This document shows positions 30,148 to 39,002 of a stretch of 64,000 nt of DNA, in pieces. Positions within the stretch are counted from its first letter, which is position 1; each line of letters begins with the position of its first letter. A program made the translations under genes and the position numbers. Source of the DNA: Caballeronia sp. dw_19 (GTDB lineage: Bacteria > Pseudomonadota > Gammaproteobacteria > Burkholderiales > Burkholderiaceae); the NCBI RefSeq assembly GCF_018449515.1, contig NZ_JAAVUQ010000003.1:310001-374000 (forward strand). Direction: 5' to 3'. The notes beneath the pieces were generated by a model that saw nothing but the letters and a program-made list of their open reading frames with translations, had not been told where the DNA came from and did no database searches.

Positions 30148-30392
30148 CGGCTAAAGGGAAGGGGGCCTGCAGGAAGCGCGATCTGCGCAAAGGCGCACGG
30201 ACAGCAGACGCGACGGCTGAAATTGCGGTTCAAGCGGCGTCCAAGCCCTTGTGAGGAACTTTCACGCGCGGGCGATTGTCGATTTTACCTGTGTTGATGT
30301 CGGTACGTCAGAGCACACAACGGCACAATTCAGCGGTTTCCGCTGGAAAGTGGCTTGGCAGGCCGCTCTCGCCGTTCTGAACGGTGTTCATA

Positions 30393-30407
30393 ATTACTGA
30401 AAGTAAT
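30393..30407. promoter_or_regulatory. Inverted repeat upstream of the promoter
   Basis: ATTACT-GAA-AGTAAT, a perfect 6-bp inverted repeat ending 20 nt before the -35 box, in an AT-rich stretch. It could be an activator site or part of an UP element. Confidence 0.35.
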
Positions 30408-30427
30408 AGCTTTTACATTTACCAGCA

Positions 30428-30455
30428 TTGACGGATCATTTGAGCCTGCTAGAAT
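30428..30455 (+). promoter_or_regulatory. Sigma-70-like promoter for a leader RNA or the transglycosylase gene
   Basis: TTGACG (30428-30433), 16-nt spacer, TAGAAT (30450-30455), with an extended -10 (TGC directly before TAGAAT) and an AT-rich upstream flank. Transcription would start near 30462. Confidence 0.65.
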
Positions 30456-30572
30456 CCTTTGGCATTGACAACACCAATTGAAACTTTTTACCACTGCCTC
30501 AGGTCTTTTGAAACGACGCGACGCGTCACCTGCGCCGGATTAGTACGGCGAATCAAGGCTTTGGTTTTCTTG

Positions 30573-30597
30573 CCGGCGCTCTTCTTCGCCGGTTTTT
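30573..30597 (+). terminator. Terminator-like hairpin inside the leader (attenuator or small-RNA end)
   Basis: CCGGCG (30573-30578), 8-nt loop, CGCCGG (30587-30592), then TTTTT. It lies about 135 nt after the predicted transcription start and about 210 nt before the transglycosylase ATG. Confidence 0.55.
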
Positions 30598-30808
30598 CGC
30601 GTGGTGACCTGTGTGCGCGCCCCGGCATGTCCTTCGTGCTGCGCGCACCCGGAAACGAAATGTTCCGGTCAGGTTCCCCCAACGGTTTGTGCCGTGTTCC
30701 CGATACCGCTCGTGGCTAACCCAGGGCTGGCGGTGTCGATTTCTGCGTGATGGACCAGTTTTTCCGGTTTTCATCTGCGGAAATCATGCAATTTGGGAGA
30801 TCCATCCA

Positions 30809-31978
30809 ATGAATGCTTGGTTGTCGTGGCGTCCCGACGCTCGCCTGGCGCTTCATCTACGCGCTGTGCTGCGTCGCGCCAAACACATGAGTCTGACGAT
30901 TTTTAGCCTGGTCGGTGGTGCTGCTGTAGTGACCGCGCTGGCGCTCTGGCTGCTTCCAGCCTGGCGCGGCTCTTTCGCCGCCAAACTCATGCCCCTCGTC
31001 TCGGCTGCTGTACAGGCCGGTCCTGCCCGGTTGCTCTCCGGACAACCTTTCCCTCCCTTCGCGCTGGGTCATCAGCGTGAAGAGGATCTGCGTAACGGGA
31101 CTGGGGGTACTGGCGATTCGACTTCGCTCGGCGCCGCTGCCAGCGACGACGACAGCACCCGTCAGCTCACGGGTGGCATGAGTCTCGCCGTGTCGCCCAA
31201 TGGGCTCGATCCCCGCACGTTGCCGACCGTTTCGACGCTTGCCAGTGCAATTTCGTCGCAACGGGTTGTCGCCGATGCCCGCGACGATCGGGTGCTCGTG
31301 TCGGATCGTGAGCAGAACCTGGTGGCGAACTTCATTGCGCGGCGTTACCACGTGGCGCAGGAGCCGGTCGGTGAGCTTGTGAAAGCAGCCTTCGATACCG
31401 GCCGGGAGGTTGGCCTCGATCCGCTGCTGCTGCTGTCCGTCATGGCGATCGAATCGGGTTTCAATCCGTATGCTGAAAGCGGTGTGGGCGCGCAAGGATT
31501 GATGCAGGTGATGTCGAAGGTTCACTCCGACAAATTCCAGTACTTCGGTGGTTCGCACGCAGCGCTCGAACCTCTCGCGAACATCAAGGTCGGCGCGCTG
31601 GTGCTGAAGGATTGCATCGCGCGTGGCGGTTCGGTGGCGGGTGGATTGAAGTTCTACGTGGGTTCGACGGCGCAGGACGACGGCGGTTACGGTGCAAAGG
31701 TGCTGGCCGAACGTTCACGTTTTCGCGATGTAGCGCGGGGCCGCAATGTGCCGATCGTCACGCCGCAAGCGCCAGTGCCGCCTGCGCCCAAGCAGATGGT
31801 GGCGTCGGCTTCGCCCACCAGCTCGGGAACAGGCGAAAAGCGTGTGCACGTGACGCTTGACGGCGCTCCGGCCATTACAGTGCCGCCCAAGTCTGAACCG
31901 CAAGCCAGCGACCACAACAGTACCGATGACGCCGATGCGCAAGCGAAGCACGTAGCTTCGGCGGAGTTTGGCGCGTAA
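30809..31978 (+). CDS. Membrane-anchored lytic transglycosylase (SLT domain)
   Basis: A 389-residue protein. An N-terminal hydrophobic segment (TIFSLVGGAAVVTALAL) should anchor it in the inner membrane. A variable Gly/Ser/Thr-rich linker follows. The SLT domain spans about residues 190-310, with catalytic glutamate E215 in AIESGFNPYAES and the motif GAQGLMQVM. The last ~70 residues are Pro/Ala-rich and disordered. It cleaves peptidoglycan with formation of 1,6-anhydromuropeptides. ATG 30809 is preferred because GGGAG lies about 9 nt upstream and the anchor follows; the open frame extends 66 codons upstream into the leader. Confidence 0.87.
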   Translation: MNAWLSWRPDARLALHLRAVLRRAKHMSLTIFSLVGGAAVVTALALWLLPAWRGSFAAKLMPLVSAAVQAGPARLLSGQPFPPFALGHQREEDLRNGTGGTGDSTSLGAAASDDDSTRQLTGGMSLAVSPNGLDPRTLPTVSTLASAISSQRVVADARDDRVLVSDREQNLVANFIARRYHVAQEPVGELVKAAFDTGREVGLDPLLLLSVMAIESGFNPYAESGVGAQGLMQVMSKVHSDKFQYFGGSHAALEPLANIKVGALVLKDCIARGGSVAGGLKFYVGSTAQDDGGYGAKVLAERSRFRDVARGRNVPIVTPQAPVPPAPKQMVASASPTSSGTGEKRVHVTLDGAPAITVPPKSEPQASDHNSTDDADAQAKHVASAEFGA

Positions 31979-32063
31979 AGGCCATGCGTTAGCAGCAAAA
32001 GCAGGATGCTTGAGTTGTTAATCGTTAGCCGCTAATCGCAGGCCGGGTAATACAAAAAAGCAC

Positions 32064-32101
32064 AAAAAAGCCGTTCCAACTTGCGTTGGAACGGCTTTTT
32101 T
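32064..32101. terminator. Bidirectional terminator between transglycosylase and aminotransferase genes
   Basis: Perfect 17-bp stem including A6/T6 flanks (32064-32080 with 32085-32101), TTGC loop. It serves both convergent genes. Its core GCCGTTCCAAC matches the uppP terminator. Confidence 0.93.
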
Positions 32102-32156
32102 GCTTCTGCTTTCCTGAGAGATCGTTAAGAGATCGGGGTCGCCTCGAATCTACGGT

Positions 32157-33359
32157 TCAAGCCCGAAATAGCGTCCCCAGCCGTTGCACGGCCTCTTCAA
32201 GCTGTGAGTACGCCGTCGCATAAGACAGCCGGATATAGTCCTGCGGCGCATGGAAGCCGAAATCGGTCCCGGGTACCAGAACGACCCCGGCGTCATGCAG
32301 CATGGAACGCGTCAATGCATTGCTGTCGCCGGCAGCCGGATGCGCGACGTGCCGCGTATCGGCATAAACGTAGAACGCGCCGTCCGGCACAACAGGCACT
32401 TCGAAACCAAGCGAACGCAACGCCGGCACGATGAAATCCCGCCTGCGCTCGAATTCAAGGCGTCGCGACTCGTATATCGCGAGCGTGGCCGGCTCGAAAC
32501 ACGCCAGCGCCGCATGCTGCGCAAGCGCCGACGCGCAGATGAACAGGTTCTGCGAGAGCTTTTCCATGGTGGCGACCATTGCTGGAGGCACCACGAGCCA
32601 GCCGAGCCGCCAGCCGGTCATGTTGAAGTACTTCGAAAAGCTGTTCACCGTGACCACGTCATCGCCCAGCGAAAGCGCCGACACGGGCTTCGCGTCGTAG
32701 CTCAGGCCTTGATAGATTTCATCGACGATCGTAAAACCGCCGTGCGCACGCACCACATCGACAATTTTCGCCAGTTCGTCCGGTTCAATGGACGTGCCGG
32801 TCGGGTTGGACGGCGATGCGAGCAGCACCCCGCGCGTGGCAGGAGTCCAGTGCGCTTCGACCTGAGCCGCTGTTAACTGGAATCGCTCGGCCGGACCGCT
32901 TGGGATCAGGACCGGACGGCCTTCAGTGGCGGCTACGAAATGGCGATTGCACGGGTAGCACGGGTCAGGCATCAGCACTTCGTCGTCGCGATCGACCAGC
33001 GCGGTGCACGCCAGCAGCAACGCGGCCGACGCCCCCGCTGTTACCACAATGCGCGCTGGGTCGATATCGAGCCCGAATGTGTCGCGATAATGCCCGGAAA
33101 TAGCCTCGCGTAACGACGCCAGTCCGAGCGCATTCGTGTATTGTGTGACGCCGCGACGCAAAGCCTCGGTGGCGGCCGCGATCACCGGTTCCGGCGCCGT
33201 GAAATCCGGTTCGCCGATACCCATGTGAATGATGTTGCGCCCCGCGCGTTCGAGCGCCTGCGCTTCTTTCGCCAGTTCCATCACATAGAACGGCTCGATG
33301 GCGTCCACGCGGGCGGCGTATCGGATAGCTGCGTTCAACGGTTCTTTTGCGAAGTTCAT
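32157..33359 (-). CDS. PLP-dependent class I/II aminotransferase
   Basis: A 400-residue fold-type I aminotransferase. It has GIGEPDF near residue 47, the AGASAALLLA helix, SPSNPTGT, IVDEIYQGL and the PLP-lysine motif SFSKYFNMTGWRLGW with K243. The C-terminal part has the VPGTDFG and IRLSYA motifs with the substrate-carboxylate Arg. In Burkholderiaceae this gene typically ends the rib-nusB operon, as here, 20 nt after nusB. Probable activity is aspartate or broad-range amino acid transamination; not decidable from sequence. Confidence 0.9.
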   Translation of the reverse strand: MNFAKEPLNAAIRYAARVDAIEPFYVMELAKEAQALERAGRNIIHMGIGEPDFTAPEPVIAAATEALRRGVTQYTNALGLASLREAISGHYRDTFGLDIDPARIVVTAGASAALLLACTALVDRDDEVLMPDPCYPCNRHFVAATEGRPVLIPSGPAERFQLTAAQVEAHWTPATRGVLLASPSNPTGTSIEPDELAKIVDVVRAHGGFTIVDEIYQGLSYDAKPVSALSLGDDVVTVNSFSKYFNMTGWRLGWLVVPPAMVATMEKLSQNLFICASALAQHAALACFEPATLAIYESRRLEFERRRDFIVPALRSLGFEVPVVPDGAFYVYADTRHVAHPAAGDSNALTRSMLHDAGVVLVPGTDFGFHAPQDYIRLSYATAYSQLEEAVQRLGTLFRA

Positions 33360-33379
33360 GAATGGGGAAGACCGTTCGT

Positions 33380-33817
33380 TCAGCTACGCTGTCCGCGGCC
33401 TTGCGCTTCCGTCGGCCGCAACTGGACGGCGAGTTTATCCAGCACGCCGTTCACGTATTTGTGGCCGTCGGAGCCGCCGAAGGTCTTCGTCAGTTCGATT
33501 GCTTCGTTGATCACCACGCGATACGGAATGTCCAGGTGATGCTTGAACTCGAACGCAGCGACCATCAGCACCGCACGTTCGACCGGCGAAAGCTGTTCGA
33601 GCGGACGGTCGAGGCACGGCTGCAATTCGGCGGAAATGATGTCCGCTTCCTTGATCACGCCGTGCAAGATGGCGTCCAGATGCTCCTGGTCGGCTTTATC
33701 GAAGCCTTGCGCACCGCGCAACTGCGCGTCGATCTCGCCGCCGGGCGCGCCCGACAGCAACCATTGATAAAGCCCTTGTGTCGCGAGTTCGCGCGAGCGT
33801 CGTCGAGCGCTTTTCAT
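33380..33817 (-). CDS. nusB: Transcription antitermination factor NusB
   Basis: A 145-residue all-helical protein. It starts with the Arg-rich [16 protein letters not shown], the boxA RNA-binding helix, and ends with the family motif [28 protein letters not shown]. NusB with NusE (S10) binds boxA in rRNA leaders to allow antitermination. The start overlaps the ribH stop (ATGA), so the two are translationally coupled, the common ribH-nusB arrangement. Confidence 0.96.
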   Translation of the reverse strand: MKSARRRSRELATQGLYQWLLSGAPGGEIDAQLRGAQGFDKADQEHLDAILHGVIKEADIISAELQPCLDRPLEQLSPVERAVLMVAAFEFKHHLDIPYRVVINEAIELTKTFGGSDGHKYVNGVLDKLAVQLRPTEAQGRGQRS

Positions 33818-34314
33818 GCGCGGTCCTCGTCTTCTTCGTCTTCATCGTCGCCGAGTTGTTCCAGCGCGACCGAGAGATTCGCCATTTCCACCGCTACGCG
33901 TGCTGCGTCGCGGCCCTTTTCCGTCATGCGGGCAACGGCTTGCTCGTCGTTTTCGGTCGTCAGGACTGCATTGGCGACCGGTGTGCCGAAGTCGAGCGCG
34001 ATACGGGAAATGCCCGCGCCGCTTTCATTCGATACCAACTCGAAGTGGTACGTTTCCCCGCGGATCACCGCGCCAAGAGCAATCAATGCATCGAATTGAC
34101 CCGATTCGGCCAGCTTTTGCAGCGCCAGCGGAATTTCGAGTGCGCCCGGCACGGTGACGAGCAGTACGTCTTCACCGATCACGCCAAGCCGTTCGAGTTC
34201 TTCCGTGCAGGCGTCCACGAGGCCGTTGCAGACCGGTTCATTGAAGCGCGATTGCACGATGCCGATGCGCAGTCCGTCGCCGTCGAGGTTCGGTTGATAT
34301 TGTCCGATTTCCAT
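33814..34314 (-). CDS. ribH: 6,7-dimethyl-8-ribityllumazine synthase
   Basis: A 166-residue lumazine synthase, condensing 5-amino-6-ribitylaminouracil with dihydroxybutanone phosphate. Active-site strands are visible: [41 protein letters not shown] and [11 protein letters not shown]. The C-terminus is extended by an acidic tail ([11 protein letters not shown]), frequent in beta-proteobacterial homologues. It lies between ribBA and nusB in one minus-strand unit, 45 nt after the ribBA stop. Confidence 0.96.
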   Translation of the reverse strand: MEIGQYQPNLDGDGLRIGIVQSRFNEPVCNGLVDACTEELERLGVIGEDVLLVTVPGALEIPLALQKLAESGQFDALIALGAVIRGETYHFELVSNESGAGISRIALDFGTPVANAVLTTENDEQAVARMTEKGRDAARVAVEMANLSVALEQLGDDEDEEDEDRA

Positions 34315-34359
34315 TATTTATCCGTTTTCAGTGTGATGCAGTGTGGTGATTGGCGCTGG

Positions 34360-35535
34360 TCAGACCGAGCGTAAATGGGCGATGGAAGCGGGGTCGACCG
34401 AATCCGTCGAGGTCGTCGTGGCGGGGCAGCCCGGCATGGGGATGAACCCGGTCACCTCCAGGCCGTAGCCCGACATGCTGCCAAGCTTGCGGGGATTCGA
34501 CAGCACCTGCATCTTGCCCACGCCCAATTCGCGCAAGATCTGCGCGCCGATGCCGTAGGTCTTGAAGTCAATCGGGCGGCGTTTCAGTTCGGCCGCTTTG
34601 TCCTCGCGCTCGAACGCCTGGAATACATCGACGAGATGTTCTTTCGTGTCGCCGCAATTGAGCAGCACGATGGCGCCCAGGTCGCGGGCGGCGATTTCCT
34701 TCATCGCGGCGTCGAGGGTCCAGGAGTGCGTGGACGAGTCCACTTCGAGCAGATCCAGCACCGACAGCGGCTCATGCACGCGCACTGGCGTTTCCCGTTC
34801 CGGCGACGGCTGGCCGCGCACCAGCGCAATATGCGGCGAACCGCTTGGCTGATCGCGATACAGCACCGCGCGAAACGCCCCATGCGCCGTCTGCATGGTG
34901 CGCTCGGCGACACGCTCGACGATTGATTCCGTGCGCGAGCGGTAGTGAATCAGGTCCGCGATCGTGCCAATCCGAATGCCGTGCAGTTCCGCGAATTCGA
35001 TCAGATCGGGCAGCCGGGCCATTTCGCCGTCGTCGCGGATCACTTCGCAGATCACCGATGCCGGCGTCAGGCCCGCCATGGCCGTGAGGTCGCAGCCTGC
35101 TTCCGTATGTCCCGCGCGGACCAGCACGCCGCCCGGTTGCGCCATGATCGGAAACACGTGACCCGGCTGGACGATGTGCTCGGCTTTCGCGTCGTGCGCG
35201 ACCGCAGCCTGAATGGTGCGTGCGCGGTCCGCGGCGGAGATGCCGGTGGTCACGCCTTCGGCCGCCTCGATACTCACCGTGAACGCCGTCCCGTACTGGG
35301 TGCCGTTTCGCTGCGTCATCAGCGGCAGGTTCAGCTGGCGGCAGCGGTCCTGCGTCAGTGTCAGGCAGATCAGTCCACGGCCGTAGCGCGCCATGAAATT
35401 GATCGCTTCCGGCGTCACGAAATCGGCGGCGATGACGAGATCGCCCTCGTTTTCGCGGTCTTCTTCGTCGACGAGGATCACCATCCGGCCAGCCTTCAGC
35501 TCGGCGATGATCTCTGGGGTGGAGGCGAGCGTCAT
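34360..35535 (-). CDS. ribBA: RibB (DHBP synthase) with a degenerate RibA-like C-terminal domain
   Basis: A 391-residue protein. Residues ~1-200 are 3,4-dihydroxy-2-butanone-4-phosphate synthase, with the acidic [11 protein letters not shown] loop and [11 protein letters not shown]. Residues ~205-385 have the GTP cyclohydrolase II fold ([28 protein letters not shown]), but the zinc motif of three cysteines that RibA needs is absent: the segment after SVLDLLEVD has none. So it supplies RibB activity, while GTP cyclohydrolase II must come from another locus. Such RibB-RibX hybrids are known in proteobacteria. It heads the ribBA-ribH-nusB-aminotransferase unit. Confidence 0.93.
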   Translation of the reverse strand: MTLASTPEIIAELKAGRMVILVDEEDRENEGDLVIAADFVTPEAINFMARYGRGLICLTLTQDRCRQLNLPLMTQRNGTQYGTAFTVSIEAAEGVTTGISAADRARTIQAAVAHDAKAEHIVQPGHVFPIMAQPGGVLVRAGHTEAGCDLTAMAGLTPASVICEVIRDDGEMARLPDLIEFAELHGIRIGTIADLIHYRSRTESIVERVAERTMQTAHGAFRAVLYRDQPSGSPHIALVRGQPSPERETPVRVHEPLSVLDLLEVDSSTHSWTLDAAMKEIAARDLGAIVLLNCGDTKEHLVDVFQAFEREDKAAELKRRPIDFKTYGIGAQILRELGVGKMQVLSNPRKLGSMSGYGLEVTGFIPMPGCPATTTSTDSVDPASIAHLRSV

Positions 35536-35794
35536 TGCGGTGGTCGTCCGGTACGAGAAAGGGCGTATTTTACGCCACCGACGATGTCAACGCGGGGGAT
35601 TTGCCGGTTTTGGGCTGGCGTTGGCCGTTCGGCCGGTTATTAGCCGGATCCACGGGCGGCCGGTCGCGCCATGGTCGAGAGGAAAGCGAATCTGCGAGAA
35701 ATGCCTCCCCGCCAGAATCGCCTTGCCTTCGGGGGACAGGTTCGGTAGACCGGTCGTCTCACGACCGGCAGATCCCCGACCAAAGTTCAATCGT

Positions 35795-36907
35795 TCAGCG
35801 CGCGCCATACGTCGTGTTGGCGAACAACGCGCCCTGTCCATGCGGCGGGGCACGCCAATAAGGTGGAGGGGCTTCGAGGACCGCCCCGAGTTCCGCTGCC
35901 GCGTGCCACGGCCAGCGAGGGTCATACAGCATGGCGCGCGCAAGAGCGACTGCGTCAGCCTTGCCACTCGCGATAATTTCTTCGGCTTGGCGAGCATCGG
36001 TAATCAGGCCTACCGCAAACGTGTTGACGCCAGTAGCGTCTTTTACTGCCTGCGCAAATGGAACCTGGTAACCCGCCCCTACGGTGATTTTTTGTAGCGG
36101 TGAGATGCCGCCCGACGACACGTCGATCCAATCGACACCGCGATTTTTTAGCTCCCTGGAGAATGCGATGGTTTGTTCGATGTCCCAGCCGCCATCCATC
36201 CAGTCGGTCGCCGATACCTTCACACCGATGGGCTTTTCAGCGGGAAATGCAGCACGTACGGCATCGAAGACTTCAAGCGGGAAGCGCATCCGGTTTTCCA
36301 ATGAGCCGCCGTATGCATCAGTCCGGTGGTTGGCGATCGGCGACAGGAATTCATGTAGCAAGTAACCATGCGCTGCATGAATTTCCAGGCCATCGACTCC
36401 TAGCCGTGCGGCGCGTATTGTCGAGGCGACAAACGCTTCTCGTATTCGATCAAGGCCCGAAGGTTCCAGGGCGAGTGGCGGTTCCTCGCCTTCCATCTGA
36501 GCTCGCGCGGAAGGACCGTGGGTCACCCATCCTCCTTTGGCCGCCGGGATCAACTGGCCGCCTTTCCATGGCACGGCACTGGACGCCTTTCGACCCGCGT
36601 GTCCCAATTGCATCGTCACGGCGATCTTCGAATGCTGACGGATCGCCGCAAATACCGGCTTGAGCGCTGCCTCCGTCGTGTCGTCCCATAAGCCAAGGTC
36701 GCCGGGCGTGATGCGACCGTCCGGTTCGACCGCTGCGGCTTCGATGCACAACATGCCGGCGCCAGAAAGGGCAAGATTGCCCAGATGAATGAAGTGCCAG
36801 GAATTGGCCTCGCCGTTTTGGGCTGAGTACTGGCACATGGGTGAAACGACGATGCGGTTGGGGATCACCAAGCTTCGCAGCGTCAGTGGCGAAAACAATT
36901 GACTCAT
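35795..36907 (-). CDS. Old Yellow Enzyme family NADH:flavin oxidoreductase, XenA/YqjM type
   Basis: A 370-residue FMN-binding ene-reductase. Features of the XenA/YqjM class: the cysteine of SPMCQY (C25) near the flavin, the catalytic pair H177/H180 in [25 protein letters not shown], and the C-terminal [11 protein letters not shown] loop that completes the partner subunit's site. The class reduces activated alkenes, nitro compounds and quinones with NAD(P)H. It is followed upstream on the same strand by an MFS gene (17 nt apart) under a TetR-like palindrome. It is the left edge of the block between ribBA and ribE. Confidence 0.93.
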   Translation of the reverse strand: MSQLFSPLTLRSLVIPNRIVVSPMCQYSAQNGEANSWHFIHLGNLALSGAGMLCIEAAAVEPDGRITPGDLGLWDDTTEAALKPVFAAIRQHSKIAVTMQLGHAGRKASSAVPWKGGQLIPAAKGGWVTHGPSARAQMEGEEPPLALEPSGLDRIREAFVASTIRAARLGVDGLEIHAAHGYLLHEFLSPIANHRTDAYGGSLENRMRFPLEVFDAVRAAFPAEKPIGVKVSATDWMDGGWDIEQTIAFSRELKNRGVDWIDVSSGGISPLQKITVGAGYQVPFAQAVKDATGVNTFAVGLITDARQAEEIIASGKADAVALARAMLYDPRWPWHAAAELGAVLEAPPPYWRAPPHGQGALFANTTYGAR

Positions 36908-36924
36908 GAGTGTCTTCCAGAAAA

Positions 36925-38127
36925 TTAAGCCGGGATAGGAGACGGTAGGGTGATTAAAAGCGGAAGCACGATGACGATGATGGCAAACATGGCTATGGCG
37001 GTTGAACCAAGATCAATCGCTACTTCAAGCCCCCAGGTAGTGGCCGCGGCGCCGAGAAGGAGCGCAACGAACCCCTGCATCAGGTAAGCGACCAGGTATA
37101 GGGCTGAAAACGTACCGCCTCGATGATGAGCGGGCGCATAGGTATTAATTAAGCTCAGACCGCCGAGGAACAAGAGGCTGTAACCGATTCCCGTCACTGC
37201 AATTGACGCAAGAAAGATTGCCAGGGAGTGTTGGTCAGCTGATAGCGCGAGGAGAGCCATCCCGATTGCGGAAGCGAATCCTCCGAGCGTCATGGCCAAA
37301 CGGGACGGAAGGCGCTTCGCCAGAAGTCCGCATATGCCCCACACCACGGCGAACAGCGAGATCGCCGCGCCATCGACCAGTGTGTTTGCCGAGCCGACGA
37401 GATCGTGTGCGATCTGAGCACCAAGCGAGAGGACCAGCGCACCGACGACGTAGGCGGTCAGGATCGCCGCGGACGACATGGCGAATACTTGGCGAAGGCC
37501 TTTGGGTATGCTGGGCGCCTTGAAATGCCAAGGTCCGGAAGTTTCGCCCGATGTGTGGCGCGGCAAGAACCACGCGGCCACGAACACCACAACAAGAACA
37601 ATAAACAACACCCAGAAGTTCAGGCGCGTAGGAAAGGGGGCGTACTCGATCAGCGCGCCTGCGCTGAGTGTCGCCGCCGCTAACCCGACTGCCTGGGCGA
37701 CAGTAGTGATGGAACTCGCGCGCTTCGCCTGGCCCGCTGCGCTGAACTCGATCATCGCGGCAGTCGATGGGCCAGCGGACAAGCCGACGCCGAGGCCCAT
37801 GAACGACCGGCCGATGAAGATCCAGAAGACATTCGGCGCGATAGCGAACAGCAGTACGCCCACCAGCGAAGCGGCAAGCCCGAGCAACATCGTGGCGCGG
37901 CGTCCGATGTGATCGGAGATATCGCCAAGACATATGAGTACGCCGACGACCACGATGGGATAGATGGCGAAGATCGCGGTCGTAGTAGTGGTATTCAGGC
38001 CCCACTCTGATGCGTAGAGCCGATAGGTCATCGCCGGCGCCGCGCTGGTCCAGAGCGTGTGGGCAACGATAGCCGCCGCGACCCAGAAACTGGCTCGCTT
38101 TCCGAGTTGCCGCGGCGTGCCGTTCAT
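36925..38127 (-). CDS. MFS transporter, co-transcribed with the XenA-like reductase
   Basis: A 400-residue protein with about 12 hydrophobic segments and the MFS loop 2-3 motif GDISDHIGRRAT. The N-terminal half has the MGLGVGLSAGPS motif-C-like stretch. Probably a drug or small-molecule efflux pump. Its start lies immediately beside a long palindrome and faces the divergent TetR gene, the usual layout of a repressor-efflux pair. The downstream reductase starts 17 nt after its stop, so both form one operon. Substrate unknown. Confidence 0.87.
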   Translation of the reverse strand: MNGTPRQLGKRASFWVAAAIVAHTLWTSAAPAMTYRLYASEWGLNTTTTTAIFAIYPIVVVGVLICLGDISDHIGRRATMLLGLAASLVGVLLFAIAPNVFWIFIGRSFMGLGVGLSAGPSTAAMIEFSAAGQAKRASSITTVAQAVGLAAATLSAGALIEYAPFPTRLNFWVLFIVLVVVFVAAWFLPRHTSGETSGPWHFKAPSIPKGLRQVFAMSSAAILTAYVVGALVLSLGAQIAHDLVGSANTLVDGAAISLFAVVWGICGLLAKRLPSRLAMTLGGFASAIGMALLALSADQHSLAIFLASIAVTGIGYSLLFLGGLSLINTYAPAHHRGGTFSALYLVAYLMQGFVALLLGAAATTWGLEVAIDLGSTAIAMFAIIVIVLPLLITLPSPIPA

Positions 38128-38137
38128 GACTGAACTC

Positions 38138-38191
38138 CGATGGGTGTTGACGGATAATACGACCAGTCGTATTATCCGTCAACACCCATCG
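38138..38191. promoter_or_regulatory. Long perfect palindrome with a TetR-type operator at its centre
   Basis: Arms of 26 bp (38138-38163 and 38166-38191) match perfectly around a CA centre. The central 16 bp read ATACGACCAGTCGTAT, almost the same as the second site at 38273-38288. It lies 11 nt before the MFS gene start, where it would block that promoter. Confidence 0.75.
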
Positions 38192-38272
38192 CGTGGGAGC
38201 AGGCGCCAATTCATTCGACCGCAACCGTTAAGTGCCCCTCGATGGGCTAACCTGCTTCACCCGATAAAATAC

Positions 38273-38288
38273 ATACGATCGGTCGTAT
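38273..38288. promoter_or_regulatory. Second TetR-type operator, next to the tetR start
   Basis: ATACGATCGGTCGTAT: arms ATACGA and TCGTAT around TCGG; 14 of 16 positions equal the centre of the long palindrome. It ends 23 nt before the tetR ATG, predicting autoregulation. Confidence 0.72.
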
Positions 38289-38311
38289 AAATCAGGTATC
38301 TGAGGGATTTC

Positions 38312-38959
38312 ATGGCTTCAAAAGTGCGCGAGAAAATTGTCGATGCTGCGGTAGATCGCTTTCACGCGCTCGGATTCAGTGCGTGCAGCGTGCAGGACAT
38401 TGTCGACAAGGCCGGTTTGCCGAAGGGTACGTTTTATAACTATTTCAAGGCAAAGGAACTCCTGGCACTGGAGGTGCTGGAGGTCTACGGAAAAGACTGC
38501 GAGAGAGAGACGCTGTCAGACAAAACCCTCGCGCCGCTCGATCGTATTCGAAACCACTTCGAATTCATGGCGGCGCGGTTTGCTCGTTCCGGTTATGACA
38601 AGGGATGTCTGATTTGCAACTTTGCTGCCGAGACGTCGGACACCATGCCGCTGATCCGAGAGGCTCTCGATCAGTCTCTCACCGCATTGAGTGAGCTCAT
38701 AGAAGTCGCCATTCGCGAGGCTCAGTCGGAAGGCAGCGTGACTACCGATCTCGACGCCGGGAAGGTGGCGCGCTTCTTGACCAATAGCTGGGAAGGGGCG
38801 GTGATACGGATGAAAGTCGTCAATAGCCGGGAGCCGCTCGACGACTTCTTTTCAATCGCATTTTCGCTTTTGACGCGTCCGAATCCAAACAGCCGGGCAC
38901 CTCGAAAACCGGCGGCCAAGGTCTCCGCGAAGCGGACCGAGGGCTCGCGAACGAAATAA
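38312..38959 (+). CDS. TetR/AcrR family repressor
   Basis: A 215-residue regulator. The N-terminal TetR helix-turn-helix is complete (KIVDAAVDRFHALGF, then GLPKGTFYNYFKAKELL). The ligand domain has the GCLICNF motif with two cysteines near residue 98; a cysteine at the corresponding place senses electrophiles in NemR-like repressors, an inference here. The C-terminus is basic (RKPAAKVSAKRTEG). Divergent from the MFS/XenA-like operon, with two matching palindromes in between, so it very probably represses that operon and itself. Confidence 0.9.
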   Translation: MASKVREKIVDAAVDRFHALGFSACSVQDIVDKAGLPKGTFYNYFKAKELLALEVLEVYGKDCERETLSDKTLAPLDRIRNHFEFMAARFARSGYDKGCLICNFAAETSDTMPLIREALDQSLTALSELIEVAIREAQSEGSVTTDLDAGKVARFLTNSWEGAVIRMKVVNSREPLDDFFSIAFSLLTRPNPNSRAPRKPAAKVSAKRTEGSRTK

Positions 38960-39002
38960 CGGACCGGCAAAATCGCCAGACGACGGCTTGCGCCCGATCC
39001 GG

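Larger units (their letters stand above)
30148..30808. other. Intergenic region with a strong promoter and long leader
   Basis: 660 nt between the divergent ubiD and lytic transglycosylase genes. It holds an inverted repeat, a good sigma-70-like promoter, and about 120 nt further on a terminator-like hairpin, all listed separately. The predicted 5' leader of the transglycosylase mRNA would be about 345 nt. Open frames here in both strands do not look coding. Confidence 0.55.

Noticed and set aside
30488..30682. Minus-strand frame with a Lys-rich stretch (KKSAGKKTK) like a histone-like protein tail
   Set aside because: The lysine codons arise from the complement of the T-rich hairpin and pyrimidine run; no start site or family match is seen.
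30459..30719. 86-codon open frame (TTG start) in the leader region
   Set aside because: It starts at the predicted transcription start, runs through the terminator-like hairpin, has no ribosome site and no recognisable domain.
35567..35590. Promoter for ribBA: TTGACA with TAAAAT on the minus strand
   Set aside because: The spacer is only 12 nt, too short for a normal sigma-70 promoter; kept only as a remark.
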